A stretch of DNA of 64,000 nt from Rhizomys pruinosus (Eukaryota; Chordata; Mammalia; Rodentia; Spalacidae). The stretch lies in assembly GCA_009823505.1 (NCBI GenBank), contig VZQC01009572.1, positions 682,795 to 746,794 of the forward strand, read 5' to 3'. The notes below the pieces were generated by a model. The model was given only the letters and a program-made list of their open reading frames with translations, was not told where the DNA came from and searched no databases. This document shows positions 11,671-22,642 of this stretch, piece after piece. Positions within the stretch are counted from its first letter, which is position 1, and each line of letters begins with the position of its first letter. The position numbers and the translations under genes were made by a program.

Positions 11671-11800
11671 TCCTAAAATGCCATCCTATTTATTTCTTCA
11701 TAGAAGTTACAGAAAATGCCACTGTGAGTTAGTCACATTCTGAGCACAGTGGTGTGCAGGGAATGACACATATCACTCTTTAAAATTTTTATTATATTTT
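11671..11800. other. No recognised feature
   Basis: Short unrecognised AT-rich interval. Confidence 0.4.
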
Positions 11801-11801
11801 A

Positions 11802-11821
11802 TCTCTCTCTCTCTCTCTCTC

Positions 11822-11862
<41 letters not shown>
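11802..11862. repeat. (CT)n(TG)n compound microsatellite
   Basis: About 10 CT units directly followed by about 19 TG units, at the T-rich or tail side of a minus-strand SINE. The tract probably grew from the SINE tail. Confidence 0.93.
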
Positions 11863-11864
<2 letters not shown>

Positions 11865-12022
11865 ACTTGCCTCAGTGCCCATGTGGCAATCATAGGGTAA
11901 CATGTAGGAGGTGGCTCTCCTCTTCCATCATGTGGGTCCTGGAGCTGGAACTCAGGCTGTCAGGATGGGCAGGCAGCAAGCCCCTTTACCCACAGAGACA
12001 TCTCACCGTCCCCACCTGTGGC
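11863..12022 (-). mobile_element. Old B3/B4-type SINE
   Basis: Minus-strand pattern 'gtgggtcctggagctggaactcaggctgtcagg' and 'ggcagcaagcccctttacccacagagacatctca', the complement of a SINE box B and head. It is strongly diverged. Confidence 0.65.
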
Positions 12023-12550
12023 CCTTGAGAAACAACTGTGTGAATCTTTTCCACTTAATTTTATGACAGTATGTTGGAAGCTGGAAATTAACCACTGTTG
12101 GAATAGTTACACCACAGAAACTGGAAAACATGTTACTGACTCTTTTCTTCTTAGGGGAACCTAGCAAACCTTGACACAGAATAAATGAGATTCTGGTGAA
12201 GAAATTGCCACTTCTGCTCCACTCTCTGTTACTGATTTGTAGTCCTACAGTGGTTTGCGCTGGTGGGGAGTGGCTGCAAAAGACATTTATGCAAACAAGA
12301 CGCAGAAGAGTGAGGTCTGCCCCAAGAACAGGGCACTGTCTGTATTTAACTCACTGAGTTGCCTTGCTCAATGTTTTCCCACTTATGTATAATTTCTAAT
12401 ATTTGCCTTTTCTCTGATGGAAATGGAATAGGAGAAGAGGAAGAAATGGGGGGAGGGAGGAAAAATAGGGAAACACAGGGGAAAGGAGAATAGAGGAGGG
12501 GAGGGATCAGCTGTCCCCCATCACCCTGGAACCATAAACCATATTCTCAA
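12023..12550. other. Unrecognised DNA with GA-rich patch
   Basis: Purine-rich block at 12430-12510 (GGGAGGGAGG-like). Otherwise nothing is recognised. Confidence 0.5.
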
Positions 12551-12552
12551 AA

Positions 12553-12672
12553 GAGCTAGCATCTCACACAGTAGCAGACACTTGTAATTCTAGCACATGG
12601 GAGACTCAGGCAGGAGACCTGAGTTCAAGGCTAGCATGGGCTACATATTGAGACAGGCTCAAAAACAATATG
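12553..12672 (+). mobile_element. Old B1-like SINE
   Basis: Shows 'cagacacttgtaattctagcacatgggag', 'gagttcaaggctagcatggg' and 'gagacaggctcaaaaac', a degenerate B1/PB1 pattern. Confidence 0.65.
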
Positions 12673-12837
12673 TAGGAACCACTTAGACTGATGCTGTGTT
12701 ACGTTTGCAGTGTAACAGTGTTTACACTCCAAATACGGGTTGCTGTTCTTACCTAGCTTTCAGTTTTCAGAGGAATAGAGGGTAAATAACTTGACCCAGT
12801 GTCTATAGGCAACTTAGTAGTATTATCACAAAATTCT

Positions 12838-13140
12838 TAAAGTATAGTAACATAAAGAAAAGAGATTTATTTGATTCAAGATTTTGCTGGCTAGAGTGTC
12901 AAGAGCACAAGCCTCGGCTGCAGAGACATGGAAAGGGATGGGATGTATGGGTAGGGCTGAGGGGTGGGTGGTTTCCATGCACAACAACTTACTCTTTCAG
13001 CACATCATTAATTCATTCATGATGGTTGAACCCTGGAACTAATTATTTTTTCTTAGGCCCTACCCCTTAAACCTACCACTTCAACACTTGGTCATTGGCA
13101 AAGCTTCTAGAACATGAGACTTGGGGGGGGGGGGGCAAAC
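12838..13140 (-). mobile_element. MaLR-type LTR-like relic
   Basis: It starts with the minus-strand polyadenylation-like block 'aagaaaagagatttatttg' and ends with '...aacatgagacttgggggg', like the 1000-1295 and 51455-52132 relics but strongly diverged. A G13 run closes it. Confidence 0.4.
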
Positions 13141-14227
13141 CAAACCTAGTCTCCTTTCTAATGAGTCACAGGGTGATGTCTGAAAGAATTTGAACCTATT
13201 TTATATTTTATATAGCCAGTGGTCTGTACACTTAGCTATGACTCAATAAAGTCTTTCTTCCAAAAGGCTTTCTTCTAAAAGGGGGAAAGCAGAATTGATT
13301 CTCTATGAATACATTTGAACAGTATCCAAAGTGGCATAGAAATGTCACAAAAAAGCATAGAAAAAGCTTGAGGAATTGAGTCACAGGAATGAACAAGAGA
13401 AATGAGTAAGGAGGCAAGGGCTAGGAGACAACCAGGAGTTCCATGAGTGGGAAGTCTTTCCATCTTCGCGTTGCTGGTCCTTACAGTACAGCCTGGCTCC
13501 ATCCACTTCCATGAACGGCTTGAGCATGTATCTTGAGCATGGATGTGGACATGTCTAGACTTTGGCCACTGTAATATGACACTTCCACCTACAAATTTTA
13601 CACTCAAGAACCCGCAAAAAGTTCTCATGTTTTACACAAGCTTATTATTTTGTGTTCAGCCACATTCATAAGCTATTTTGGAGTACTTTCAGCCCACGGA
13701 CATGGAGAAGGCTGCCAGAGAGTCTTCTTACAAGAAGTTCTTGCAAGGGAGACCAGCTGAGCCAAGGCCCAAGGTGTGTGAGAAACCAAAAGGCAGTGGG
13801 TGGAGCCATTTGGAGTGGATCCTCACTTACTGCTGCCTTCTCAGAGATCTGCCAGGAGAACTGTTATGTGATGCTCTTTTCTTCAGCTCTGAAGTTGAGA
13901 TTTTAGCAACAACCCCATTAGCACTGGGTTGTAAATCTGCTGACTAATAAGCCACTGATGGGTCCAGATGGTTACGGACTAAGCTTGTGCACAGGGGAAT
14001 GAATAATGAAGAACAGAGAAAGAGTAGGTATTTTAAAACACTGAGCCCTTGGTCAAAAGAAGACAATGACAGAATGGCCAGAGTGGCTTTTGGATGACTT
14101 GAAAATAAATCTCCCTTCCTTCCAGGTCGACAGCCCAGAGCTAACTTTTACTTATTTTTCTGTGAGATTGGTAACTGTTGTAAGACATGGGGAGATATGA
14201 ATAAATATCTAATCAACCCAGATATGG
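13141..14227. other. No recognised feature
   Basis: Includes plus-strand frames at 13652-13906 and 13678-13947 and a minus frame at 13275-13628. None resembles a known protein or shows linked exon structure. No repeat is identified. Confidence 0.45.
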
Positions 14228-14765
14228 AATTACTGACAGACCATAGTAAGTGAACCACCAAAGTCCAACTTGTGGAGCCAATGAGTTTTATTCTGGTTAT
14301 TTACAGGAATATGGGTGAAAGGTTATTCCAGGAGCAGAAATGCCTCAAAGACAACTGCATCACCGAAGCCCACCCAACATGGGTGACAGCACATAGAAGC
14401 GGGAAATCTACCGTGCACTGTACAACCTTGCAGGCAGTTTAATAGGATGGATAGTGTCCGTTCCAGCTAGCTCAGTTGGTCGGAGTCTCTTCCCTCTAGC
14501 TTGCTCTGTCTGTGCTGCTCAGCAGTCCTTAGGGCTTCTTCCAGCTTGGGGAAGGAGGGTCTAGTGAATCTGGTCAATTTCAGGGACTTCCTGAAGCTAC
14601 TGAGTTTTACTTCCTCTTGAAACATTGTCGTTTTGATTTAGAGGTGTAGCCCATCCCCCTTGTTTACTTCCCCCAGTTCTTCTGTTTACCTCTCTTTAGC
14701 TGATCCTGTTGTTTACCCAGCTTCCCTCCAAGATGAAAGGCTTTATCTCCCAGCAAATTGGTGCA
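14228..14765. mobile_element. LTR-like dispersed repeat, copy A
   Basis: Aligns with 31197-31780: shared blocks include 'acaggaatatggg', 'ctcaaagacaactgcat', 'gcaggcag', 'tagctcagttggtc', 'tctggtcaattt' and 'acttcctgaagct'. Two dispersed, diverged copies of similar length suggest an old rodent LTR-type (RMER-like) element. Family and orientation are uncertain. Confidence 0.5.
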
Positions 14766-14896
14766 CAGCAGTAACCAAGTCTTATGCCTGTAAAATCAAT
14801 CTCGCACTCAGTCTTTCCTTCCTGTTCCATCGGTTTTCACTGAAATAATCCCACAACCTTAAACCCATAGTGTAGTTGAATACTGGCATGAAAGTT

Positions 14897-15015
14897 GACT
14901 TAGATCTCTGAGTTCAGGCCAGCCTGGTCTACATAGTGAGTTCCAGGACAGCTGGAACTACAGGGAGACCTTGTCTCAAACAAAAACAAAAACAAAAACA
15001 AAAAACAAAAAAAAT
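14897..15015 (+). mobile_element. B1 SINE, 3' half
   Basis: Contains only the B1 3' part ('gagttcaggccagcctggtctacatagtgagttcc...ctgtctcaaa') followed by a (CAAAA)n tail. The 5' part is missing. Confidence 0.88.
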
Positions 15016-16095
15016 CACTAGTGTGGAGTGGAGGTCATAACTCTTAAGTAAAGCCCATAAATGATGCTTAATGAGTAAGGAACTCCTTTAACATGACTGG
15101 CTAGGGACCTTGGAACCAACGCCTAGCAATTCCAATGCGAGGTTTATTTTCAGTTCATCATCTAGATGATGAACTGTTTTTTTTGCTTACAACAGAAAGT
15201 TATTCTAATGACCTGAAGCAAAAGGAGATTTAGTGGAATCATGACATAGAATGTTCTGGAACCTGGAGGTTCAGATTCAGAACAAGCAGAAGAAGCTTCA
15301 GTCGGCAGGTCTAGGCCTTTTCTGTTCTGTTACTTTTGCCAGTCTACAACTGAGACTCTCCAATGGAGCTCTGTGGCACCTGACACATAAATCTATTTGG
15401 TATCAGATTCTCACCCCTCACACACAGTGGGCACTAGGAACTGGAGAGAACCTCCACCAACAAATGTCGAAAAAAAGCTGGCCCTCCTTCACAGCTCACA
15501 GGGAAATTGGAGAGTAAAAGAGGTGATAGGAAGGGGACAAATGCTGGCAGCCGGAACACCAGCAAATACATCACACACTTGTTGGTGCCTAGTTGTGTGG
15601 TTCTTACCATCCTTAGCTTCTGTTTGTTAGTGAACTTGAGCACTTGTATAAGACTATTTTATCCAATTGCATGTAATCCCCAAGTCTCCAGAAGTATAAA
15701 GGTACACTCCAGCCACTGCCACCCCAAACCTGCCTCACACCTCCCGCCAACTTACTATCCCCACACAAGGGTTTACTATAGCTCACTAAAATCACTTTCT
15801 CCACTTCCAAAAAGCCTCTCTGCCTAGTCACAATTACCCTTTCCCTCATGATATTCAAAGTTCTTTCCCTCAGCTTTCAGAAGCATCTAACTCCCATGAG
15901 TGACTGACATTCTATTCAGTTTTACCTTTTCCACTTTTCCCAAGAAGCCCAACCAATACTGGGGTCTTCTCTGCACTCTTCCTCCTCCACTCATTTGACA
16001 ACTAATAACATGCTCTCTTAAACTTGGCGACTAGCCCATAGAAGGCATTTGCCATGTGTGAATAATGGATAAAATTGAATCTCCACTCATCCTTT
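15016..16095. other. No recognised feature
   Basis: Several overlapping frames of 70-106 codons on both strands (for example 15251-15517 and 15507-15827) lack recognisable domains. A TAGATGATGAACTG-like palindrome lies near 15155. No repeat family is identified. Confidence 0.5.
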
Positions 16096-16107
16096 AAGAT
16101 TTAGCTC

Positions 16108-16316
16108 CAGGCTGGAGAGATGGCTCATCGGCTAAGAGTACCGACTGCTCTTGCAGAGGACCCAGGTTTGATTCTCAGCACCCACATGGTGGCTAAGAAC
16201 CATCTTTACCTCCAGTTCCAGGGGAATCTGATGCCCTCTTCTGACCTCCGCAGCACTGCATGACTCGGATGCACCAACCTATATGCAGACAGTACACTCA
16301 TACACATCAAAAATAA

Positions 16317-16347
<31 letters not shown>

Positions 16348-16368
16348 AATTTAAAAATGTTTTAAAAA
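16108..16368 (+). mobile_element. B2-type SINE (single-copy motif subfamily)
   Basis: B2/B3-like head and body with a (AAAT)n tail. The target-site duplication 'aagatttagctc' (16096-16107) / 'aagatttagttc' (16369-16380) is 11 of 12 identical. Unlike the 7424 copy it has only one 'ctccagttccagg' unit, so it belongs to an older or separate subfamily. Confidence 0.93.
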
Positions 16369-16380
16369 AAGATTTAGTTC

Positions 16381-16639
16381 AATCGTCATGAACTCCAAAA
16401 TGCTTTCCCTGAACTTCCAGCCCCACCACCCCTGGCAAAATCAGTTCCTAGCTCTTCAAGTTCCCATAGGACTGTTGGTAGCTGCACTCGGCCTGCTAAT
16501 TGGGTCCTGCTCTTCTGTCTGCACCATATCTGGCACATGCTATTCTTTGCCTTTCAATTCCATAGCCGTTAGGCACATGCAGTTACTTAAACTGTACTTT
16601 AGAGTTACACCACCCTGAATATGTCCAATCCATTCAATA
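16381..16639. other. No recognised feature
   Basis: Unrecognised DNA between a SINE and an L1 fragment. Confidence 0.4.
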
Positions 16640-18214
16640 TTTAAGTTGAAAAATCTTTACCAGATACACTTGTGACGGTGAATTAATATCCAGAATATAT
16701 AAAGAACTCAAAAAGGAATCAAGAAAATAAATGACCCAAACCCCAGTCAGAATGATCAAGAGAACAAATGACACTAAATGCTAGTGAGGATCTGGGGAAA
16801 GGGGAATGCTTATTCACCACTGGTGGGATTGCCAACTGGTGCCAGCATTGTGGAGAACTCTTAAAAAACTAAAAATAAATCTACCATTTGATCCACTCCT
16901 AGGCATGTACCCAAAGGATTCATCCTACTGCAGAGATCCTTGGGCAGCCATGTTTGCTGCTGCTCTTTTCAAAATAGCTAAGAAATTTAAAATACCCTTA
17001 AAGCCTCTCACCCGAAAAACAGATAATGAAAATGTGGCCCATTTACACAATGGAGTTCTATTCAGCACGAAAGAGAAACAAAATCTTTTAATTTACAGGT
17101 AAATGAATGGAATTAGAATCCGTTATAGTGAGTGCACACGAGCAGAGACTCAGAACAACGAGTGATGAGTGTTCTCTCTCATTTGGGGCTCTTAGCTCCA
17201 AATCCTCATAGGTATAGATCATGATGGACCCTCCGGAGCTAGGAAAATGGAAAGGAACCATGAAGGTAAAAGGGAAGAAGGAGCCAGTAGAGGGGTAGAG
17301 TAGGAGACATGGGTTATCCAGGGGAAAACTGGGGTATTTAACTGGGAAGGGAGGGGTGACGGTTACACAAGTAACCATGGGGGTAAATGGGAAGGAGGAG
17401 CTTGAGACATGGGAGATACTAGGAGACAGGTATTATCATGAGGAAAATGGGGGTGTTTTAACTGGGGAGGAAGGAGGCAGGGGGAGAGAAAGAAGAAATA
17501 GATAATGCTTAGATGGTATAGAAACCCAAAAAGGAAATGTATTGGTTTAAAAGCCTACTAGAAGTATATATACAATATACATATATGAGTGCATGTGTAT
17601 ATCTGAAGGCTATATAACAAGAAGCACAGTACCAGACAGGAGAAACCTCCCTTTGAGTTGTCGGTCAGGGTAGTCCAAGAGACCCCCAAAATAACACAGG
17701 CTAATGTCACAGCCCTTGATTGCTTCTTACATCTTGAAGGTAAGTCTCTCTTGCTGAAAAAAGGATATATTTCGAACACAGGACTCAGAGCAATGGAACT
17801 GGAACTGACTTGGAAGCCTCCTCCACGAAGAATAGCTCTCATAGTGTTGGAGGACACTATGCAAGCTGTTAAGGGAGAAAATAAGTCAGTGGTCCAATCC
17901 AGCTGTAAATCCTAATAACCACAACAATGGCCAACACAGCAAACTCTCCACTGGTTCAGTACTGGCACTTTTAACTTGGGGTAACCCACAGCTGTCTAAT
18001 TGGGCTAAAGGCCTACTCAACAGGAAGTAACATATGTATGGTACTATAAACAAAGTCAAATACACATGGCTGGAGAGATCATAGAACCTACAGAAAAACG
18101 TATGCCTACCAAATCCCTAGACAAATGTGATGTCTTATTTTGTGCTAAATATATATCTTTGTATTTATAGACAATTATACTCATCTCTCCTCAAAGAAGC
18201 TTATTTTTGTATAT
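16640..18214 (+). mobile_element. L1 fragment A: ORF2 C-terminus plus 3' UTR
   Basis: The frame at 16806-17102 encodes a decayed ORF2 C-terminal segment (H-H-W-W-D-C near its start, the region of the C-terminal Cys/His motif). A purine-rich 3' UTR follows, with a roughly 120-bp internal duplication. The distal part (17770-18214) is a direct repeat of 18865-19320. It is 5'-truncated and lacks the usual 3' end, abutting an antisense L1. It is an older subfamily than the L1s at 47-51 and 57-59 kb. Confidence 0.75.
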
Positions 18215-18845
18215 TTTTATAGAATTGTTCTGTATTTCATACAAAACATCTTAATAATCCTTATGTCTTCCCATAACCACCCCCACCACCAGATTTTATG
18301 CATTTTTGTCATTTACATTAAGGGCTGCTGAGTCAAGTTAGTGTACCCAGAAGTCTCTCGATCAAGCAAATTCACCCACTGGAGTCTGGCCAGCCTATCT
18401 AGAGCCACTCCCTTAAAGAAGATCAATTCTCCCTCACTTAACAGTAATCAGCTGCCAATAGTTCTTTAGCTAAGGTTGGGGCCTGGTGCCCATTTCCCCA
18501 ATTCTATGCTGGTTTTTTGTTTGCTTTTTGTGCATGCTGTCACAATTGTTATAGGTTCATATGAACAATGTCCCAGGAGCCTGTAAGACTGTTTCCATAT
18601 GGCTATGCACCTCCTCCCTGGTTCTTATGACCTTTCTGTACCTTCTTCTGTAATTGTTGTCCCTAAGGTCTGGGTAGGTGGAGTTTAATATAGGAGCCCT
18701 GGCCAAGGACCTACACTCTGCAGACTCTTACTCTCTGCACTTTGGCTGTTTGTGGTCTTTTGTGTTCATTGCCCTCTGTTGCATAAAGGAGCTTCATTGA
18801 TGAGAGTTGAGAAATGCATTAGTATTCTCTTTACCCCTCGTTCCA
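18215..18845 (-). mobile_element. L1 fragment C: 3' UTR, antisense
   Basis: Reverse complement of about 19450-19990 within fragment B, for example 'ccactggagtctggccagcctatcta' here against 'gctgaccaggctccaatgaatgg' there. Its A/T tail side is at the left, next to fragment A. It is either a separate antisense insertion or the inverted tail of fragment A. Confidence 0.7.
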
Positions 18846-20060
18846 CTGAAGATAGAAAATAATAAAGACAGGACTTGGAGCAATGGACCTGGAACTTACC
18901 TGGAAGTATCCTCCCAGAAAACTAGCTCTCATAGTTAGGAGGATAGTATGCAAGTTTCTAAGATAGAAAATCAATAGATGGTCCAACCCCAACTTTAAGG
19001 CCTAATAGCCACAACAAGGACTGACTGGCACACACACTCTATTGGTACAGTAGTGTCAGTTTTATCTTGGGGGTAATCAACAGCTACCTAATTGGTCTTT
19101 AAAGCCCATTCAGTTGGAGAGAACTCATGTGTGGTACTGTAAAGATAGCCAAGTCACATGGCTGGAAAGGTCAAAGATCTTAGAGAAAACATTAAGGCTG
19201 TTACATCCCTAGACAAATGTAATTTCTTACCGTGTGCTAAATACGGATCCTTATATTTACAGACAAGTAGCCCCATTACCATTCATCAAAGAAGCTTCCT
19301 TTTCCACAGATGAAAACTATTAGAGTTCCATAACTGATCACATGTGGAGAATAAGTGTCTGTGAGATGTCATCCTAAGTGACAAGTCTACGATGGAACCT
19401 CTACACCTAAAGCTCACAGAACATAATGGAACACGAGGCAGAGAGAATATTAATGCATCTCTCAACTCTCACCAGTGAAGCTTCCTTGTGCAACAGACGG
19501 CGGTTAACACAGAAAGCCACAATTGGCCAAACTATAGAAAATAAGATGCTGCAGAATGGATGTCCCTAGACAGGACTCCTATATTAAACCTCACCTACCC
19601 AAGGCCCAGGGACCATTGAAGAAAAATGGGTAGAAAGACTGTAAGATCTTAGAGTGGTGGATGACCACAACGTAACAGTTTTCCAGGCAGCTGGGAACTT
19701 GCTCATATCAACTTATAGCAATTGTGAGAGCATGCACAAGATCTATGCAAACTCAAACAAGACAAAAACCCATCAGAGAGGTGGGGAAGAAGCCCCAAGC
19801 TTAGCTGAGGCACTATGGGTAGCTGATCACTGATGTGTGAAGGAAGAGTTGGTCTTCTTTAAAGAAGTGACAATAGATAAGCTGACCAGGCTCCAATGAA
19901 TGGACTCACACCAAGGGACATCTAGGGACACAACTTGACTTAGTAGGCCTTAATCTATATGACAGAATGCATAAACTATGATAGGGGGCTATGGTAGAAG
20001 CAGAGAGTGGAGGGGTTCTAAATATAATATAATTAAGATATATTATTCAAAATTAAAATA
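18846..20060 (+). mobile_element. L1 fragment B: 3' UTR, sense
   Basis: The proximal part repeats 17770-18214 in direct orientation. The distal part (19330-20000) is the inverse of fragment C. It ends in AT-rich sequence with 'aatgaaataaacc'. No coding frame remains. Confidence 0.7.
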
Positions 20061-20224
20061 TGTATTTTATAAATATAAATTAATGAAATAAACCATTAAT
20101 TTCTTCAGTTGCATTATTCACATTTTTAGTCTTCGGCAGTTACCTGGTCTTGGAGGCTACCACATTGGACAATACCAAAGCAGAATGCTTCTAGTCACAA
20201 TATGACAAGGATACAAACTTGAGA
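20061..20224. other. No recognised feature
   Basis: Short unrecognised interval. Confidence 0.4.
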
Positions 20225-20410
20225 CTTTACTACGTACCATTCATTATGCTAAGTGCATTTTGTGTATCATGTCATTTAATTATAAGAACTACATTATGAG
20301 ATAGACAATAACAGCATTCACATTTTATGGATAAGGAAATTGGGCCCAGGAAGATTAAGTGACTTGACCAACACCATAAAACTTGTAGCTAATATGGCTC
20401 TATTGTACCA
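20225..20410 (-). mobile_element. MIR SINE relic, antisense
   Basis: Pattern 'attatgctaagtgcattttgtg...catttaattataagaac...attttatggataaggaaattgggccc...aagtgacttgacc' matches the reverse complement of the mammalian-wide MIR consensus. It is very old, predating rodents. Confidence 0.75.
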
Positions 20411-20518
20411 TTCCCAAACACAAATCTCATGATAGCTATAGAATGTTCCTTCTGTTCAGCAGAGTATAGATTGCATTAATAAAATGGACTAGCAAATTCC
20501 TTATTTAAATTCTAAACC

Positions 20519-20738
20519 AGTGCTGGAGAGATAGCTCAGCAGTTGAGTAGATACTGCTCTTGCAGAAGACCCAGGTTCCGTTCTTACCACCTGTATGGTG
20601 GCTCACCACCTCTGTAACTCCAGTTCCAGATCATCTGACACCCTCTTCTGGCCTCTGTAGGCATTGCATGCATGTGGTACACCTACATATATGCAGGGGA
20701 GACACCCATACAAATAAAATAAAAATAAATTATTATTT
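20519..20738 (+). mobile_element. B3-type SINE
   Basis: Head 'gctggagagatagctcagc', body 'ctccagttccagatcatctgacaccctcttctgg' and an (AAAT)n-like tail. Confidence 0.88.
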
Positions 20739-20741
20739 AAT

Positions 20742-21000
20742 TTAATATTGTTATTAAACCATTTACATTCATCATACATCATTTCTAAAGCAAATTTAGA
20801 GTCACTTCCCTTTCCATGCCCCCCACCCAACCTGAGTTCCTGCACTCTGCCATACATGTCTTGCATCTTTTTCCGAGTCTTTCCAGAGTTTTTTTTTTTT
20901 TTTCAAAGCAGAGGCTTATTGTTTTGGGGAGAACTTCACTATTTCAGTCTCTTTTTTTTCCTTCATTCTTTTTTTTGTTGTTCTTTCCAACTTGTATTGC

Positions 21001-21031
<31 letters not shown>

Positions 21032-21055
21032 AATATATACAAATATGCATACACA
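20742..21055 (-). mobile_element. L1 3' UTR end, antisense (first half of a split element)
   Basis: Reverse complement matches 59300-59545 of the L1 at 57-59 kb: 'cccctttccatgc', 'ccatacatgtcttgca', 'ccgagtctttcc', and a (TA)n at 21001-21026 that corresponds to the TA tract at 59310-59335. The element resumes at 22130. Confidence 0.75.
21001..21026. repeat. (TA)n in antisense L1 3' UTR
   Basis: About 12 TA units, orthologous in position to the TA tract of the related L1 at 59310. Confidence 0.9.
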
Positions 21056-22129
21056 TATCACCTGAGTTGGAGGATTTTCTTCTTTTTTTTTCTAAAAGAT
21101 GTCATGTTTTCCTTAAGGACGTGTTTGAAAGCTCCTCCCTGGCAAGCCCAAACAACTATCAAACCTGCCCCCGTGCTCCTGCCCCCCTCCCGTGCTCCTG
21201 CCCCCGTGCTCCTGCCCCTGTGCTTCACACTGAGGTCCCTCCCCTCCCATGGTCACTCAATTAAGGTCCAGCAAGCATGCGTCCTGTCCTGATCCCCCGT
21301 ACTGACCCCCACGATACAGCCTGGGTAGTCCGACAATGGCAGTCCACACTCTGAAAAGGCTGAAATACCAGCAGCCACTCAGTCCACAAGCTGGATATCT
21401 CAGTAGTCCCCACCTGGCATTGAATGTTTGGAGGATTCTTGGAGAGACATGAGTCTTCAGTCCATACTAGAGGGTTAAAAGCTGTGTCTCATGTTTTCGA
21501 AGAATGGCAAAAGCAGTGGCAGCCACAGAGATGCACCTGACAGTAAGAATTGAAGACAGGTGAAACAACAGTGCTCTCTCTCTTTTTTTCTTTTTGTCTA
21601 TTTACTAAGATCTCAAGTTTTATTTCTGAAGTACAATTTCTCAGGCCTTACTGATTATTTATTTCTGGTTTTACTTTCCTTTTGGATGCTTAAGGCCACA
21701 CAGCCCAGATTAACCAAGGTTTTGTTTTCTCAAGGTCAGTTGAGGATCTGGTCCTCAGGGGTCACTTGAGTTATTTTGGGGGGGGGACCCCTGGCTCCTT
21801 TCAGGTTTTCATTTACCAGTTCCATCCACTCAAGGACAAAATCAGGTCTTGCTAGACCAGGCTTCCCTTTTTGAAGCATGAGCAGACTTTCCTCTTTATA
21901 GACTGGATGCTGGCTGAAGTCCCATTAGTGGATCTCCAAGACCTCCCTGAACAGGAAGACTGGTGACCCCACATTTGCAGGATACTGCAAGAGATGCCCC
22001 CATGCATAGTCCCCTGAGACTTATTTGATCTCTTAGGGCAAGGAACAAAGTTATTCCTTAGGTCCCTTGGCCAAATTGGTATGAAAATTAAGTATGGTCA
22101 TTAAGCACCCAGAAAGGCTTAGTTACACC
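21056..22129. mobile_element. Unidentified ~1.07-kb insertion in L1 3' UTR
   Basis: It lies between two adjoining parts of one antisense L1, so it looks like an insertion. It contains a short GC-rich VNTR at 21160-21225, a segment 'ccactcagtccacaagctggatatctcagtagtcccc' that feels repeat-derived, and a G10 run. No ORF of note is present. It could be a solo LTR or other dispersed element; I cannot name it. Confidence 0.5.
21160..21225. repeat. Short VNTR, unit ~16 bp
   Basis: Four imperfect units of the form 'cgtgctcctgcccc' with length changes in the C-run, strongly C-rich relative to the surrounding DNA. Confidence 0.75.
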
Positions 22130-22610
22130 AGCCTGATACAATGCACCTATACTAAAATTGTATCTTCTGAAAACAAACTGTGTGTTATTTCCATATCATA
22201 TTTCTTGATTCACATTTTTCCATTTTAACTTTATGTTACTCTAAAATATGTATATATGCCCACCATCATGTACCAAAAATCCATAGTCTGAAAATAAATG
22301 ATAGGTTAGTTCTAGAACCTGTCTAGGGAATTCACAATATAAGAGCACATTTGTTTTCAGATCATGAGGAATATAACATTAATGTTGCTCAGTTTGCCTT
22401 ACAACAAGGTACTTGGTACTAGCATCAACAGATGAGGGATACCATTCATCTTTTGTTTTTCTGGGACACTTCACTTAACATAATATCTTCTAGTTCCATC
22501 CATTTAACTGCAAATTTTGTGATATCATCTTCCTTTACTGCTACATAGAACTCCATTGTGTAGATACACCACAGAAATCATAGAATTAAGGGGAAAAAAT
22601 GAAAAACTCA
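22130..22610 (-). mobile_element. L1 ORF2 end and 3' UTR, antisense (second half of a split element)
   Basis: Reverse complement matches 58900-59300: the ORF2 C-terminal region (22410-22610) and the 3' UTR with 'gttgtaaggcaaactgagcaa' and 'tttagtataggtg'. It joins the 20742-21055 portion across an intervening insertion. Confidence 0.75.
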
Positions 22611-22642
22611 GAAAGACCTAGAGGGAAAGAATGCCAACTATA

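Noticed and set aside
11321..11743. 140-codon plus-strand frame with Tyr-Ile repeats
   Set aside because: Runs through a (TA)n tract in an L1 3' UTR.
13652..13947. Overlapping frames suggesting an exon
   Set aside because: Two frames overlap in different phases with no recognised domain and no clear splice signals.
20816..21292. 158-codon plus-strand frame
   Set aside because: Passes through antisense L1 3' UTR, a (TA)n tract and a C-rich VNTR; no coding character.
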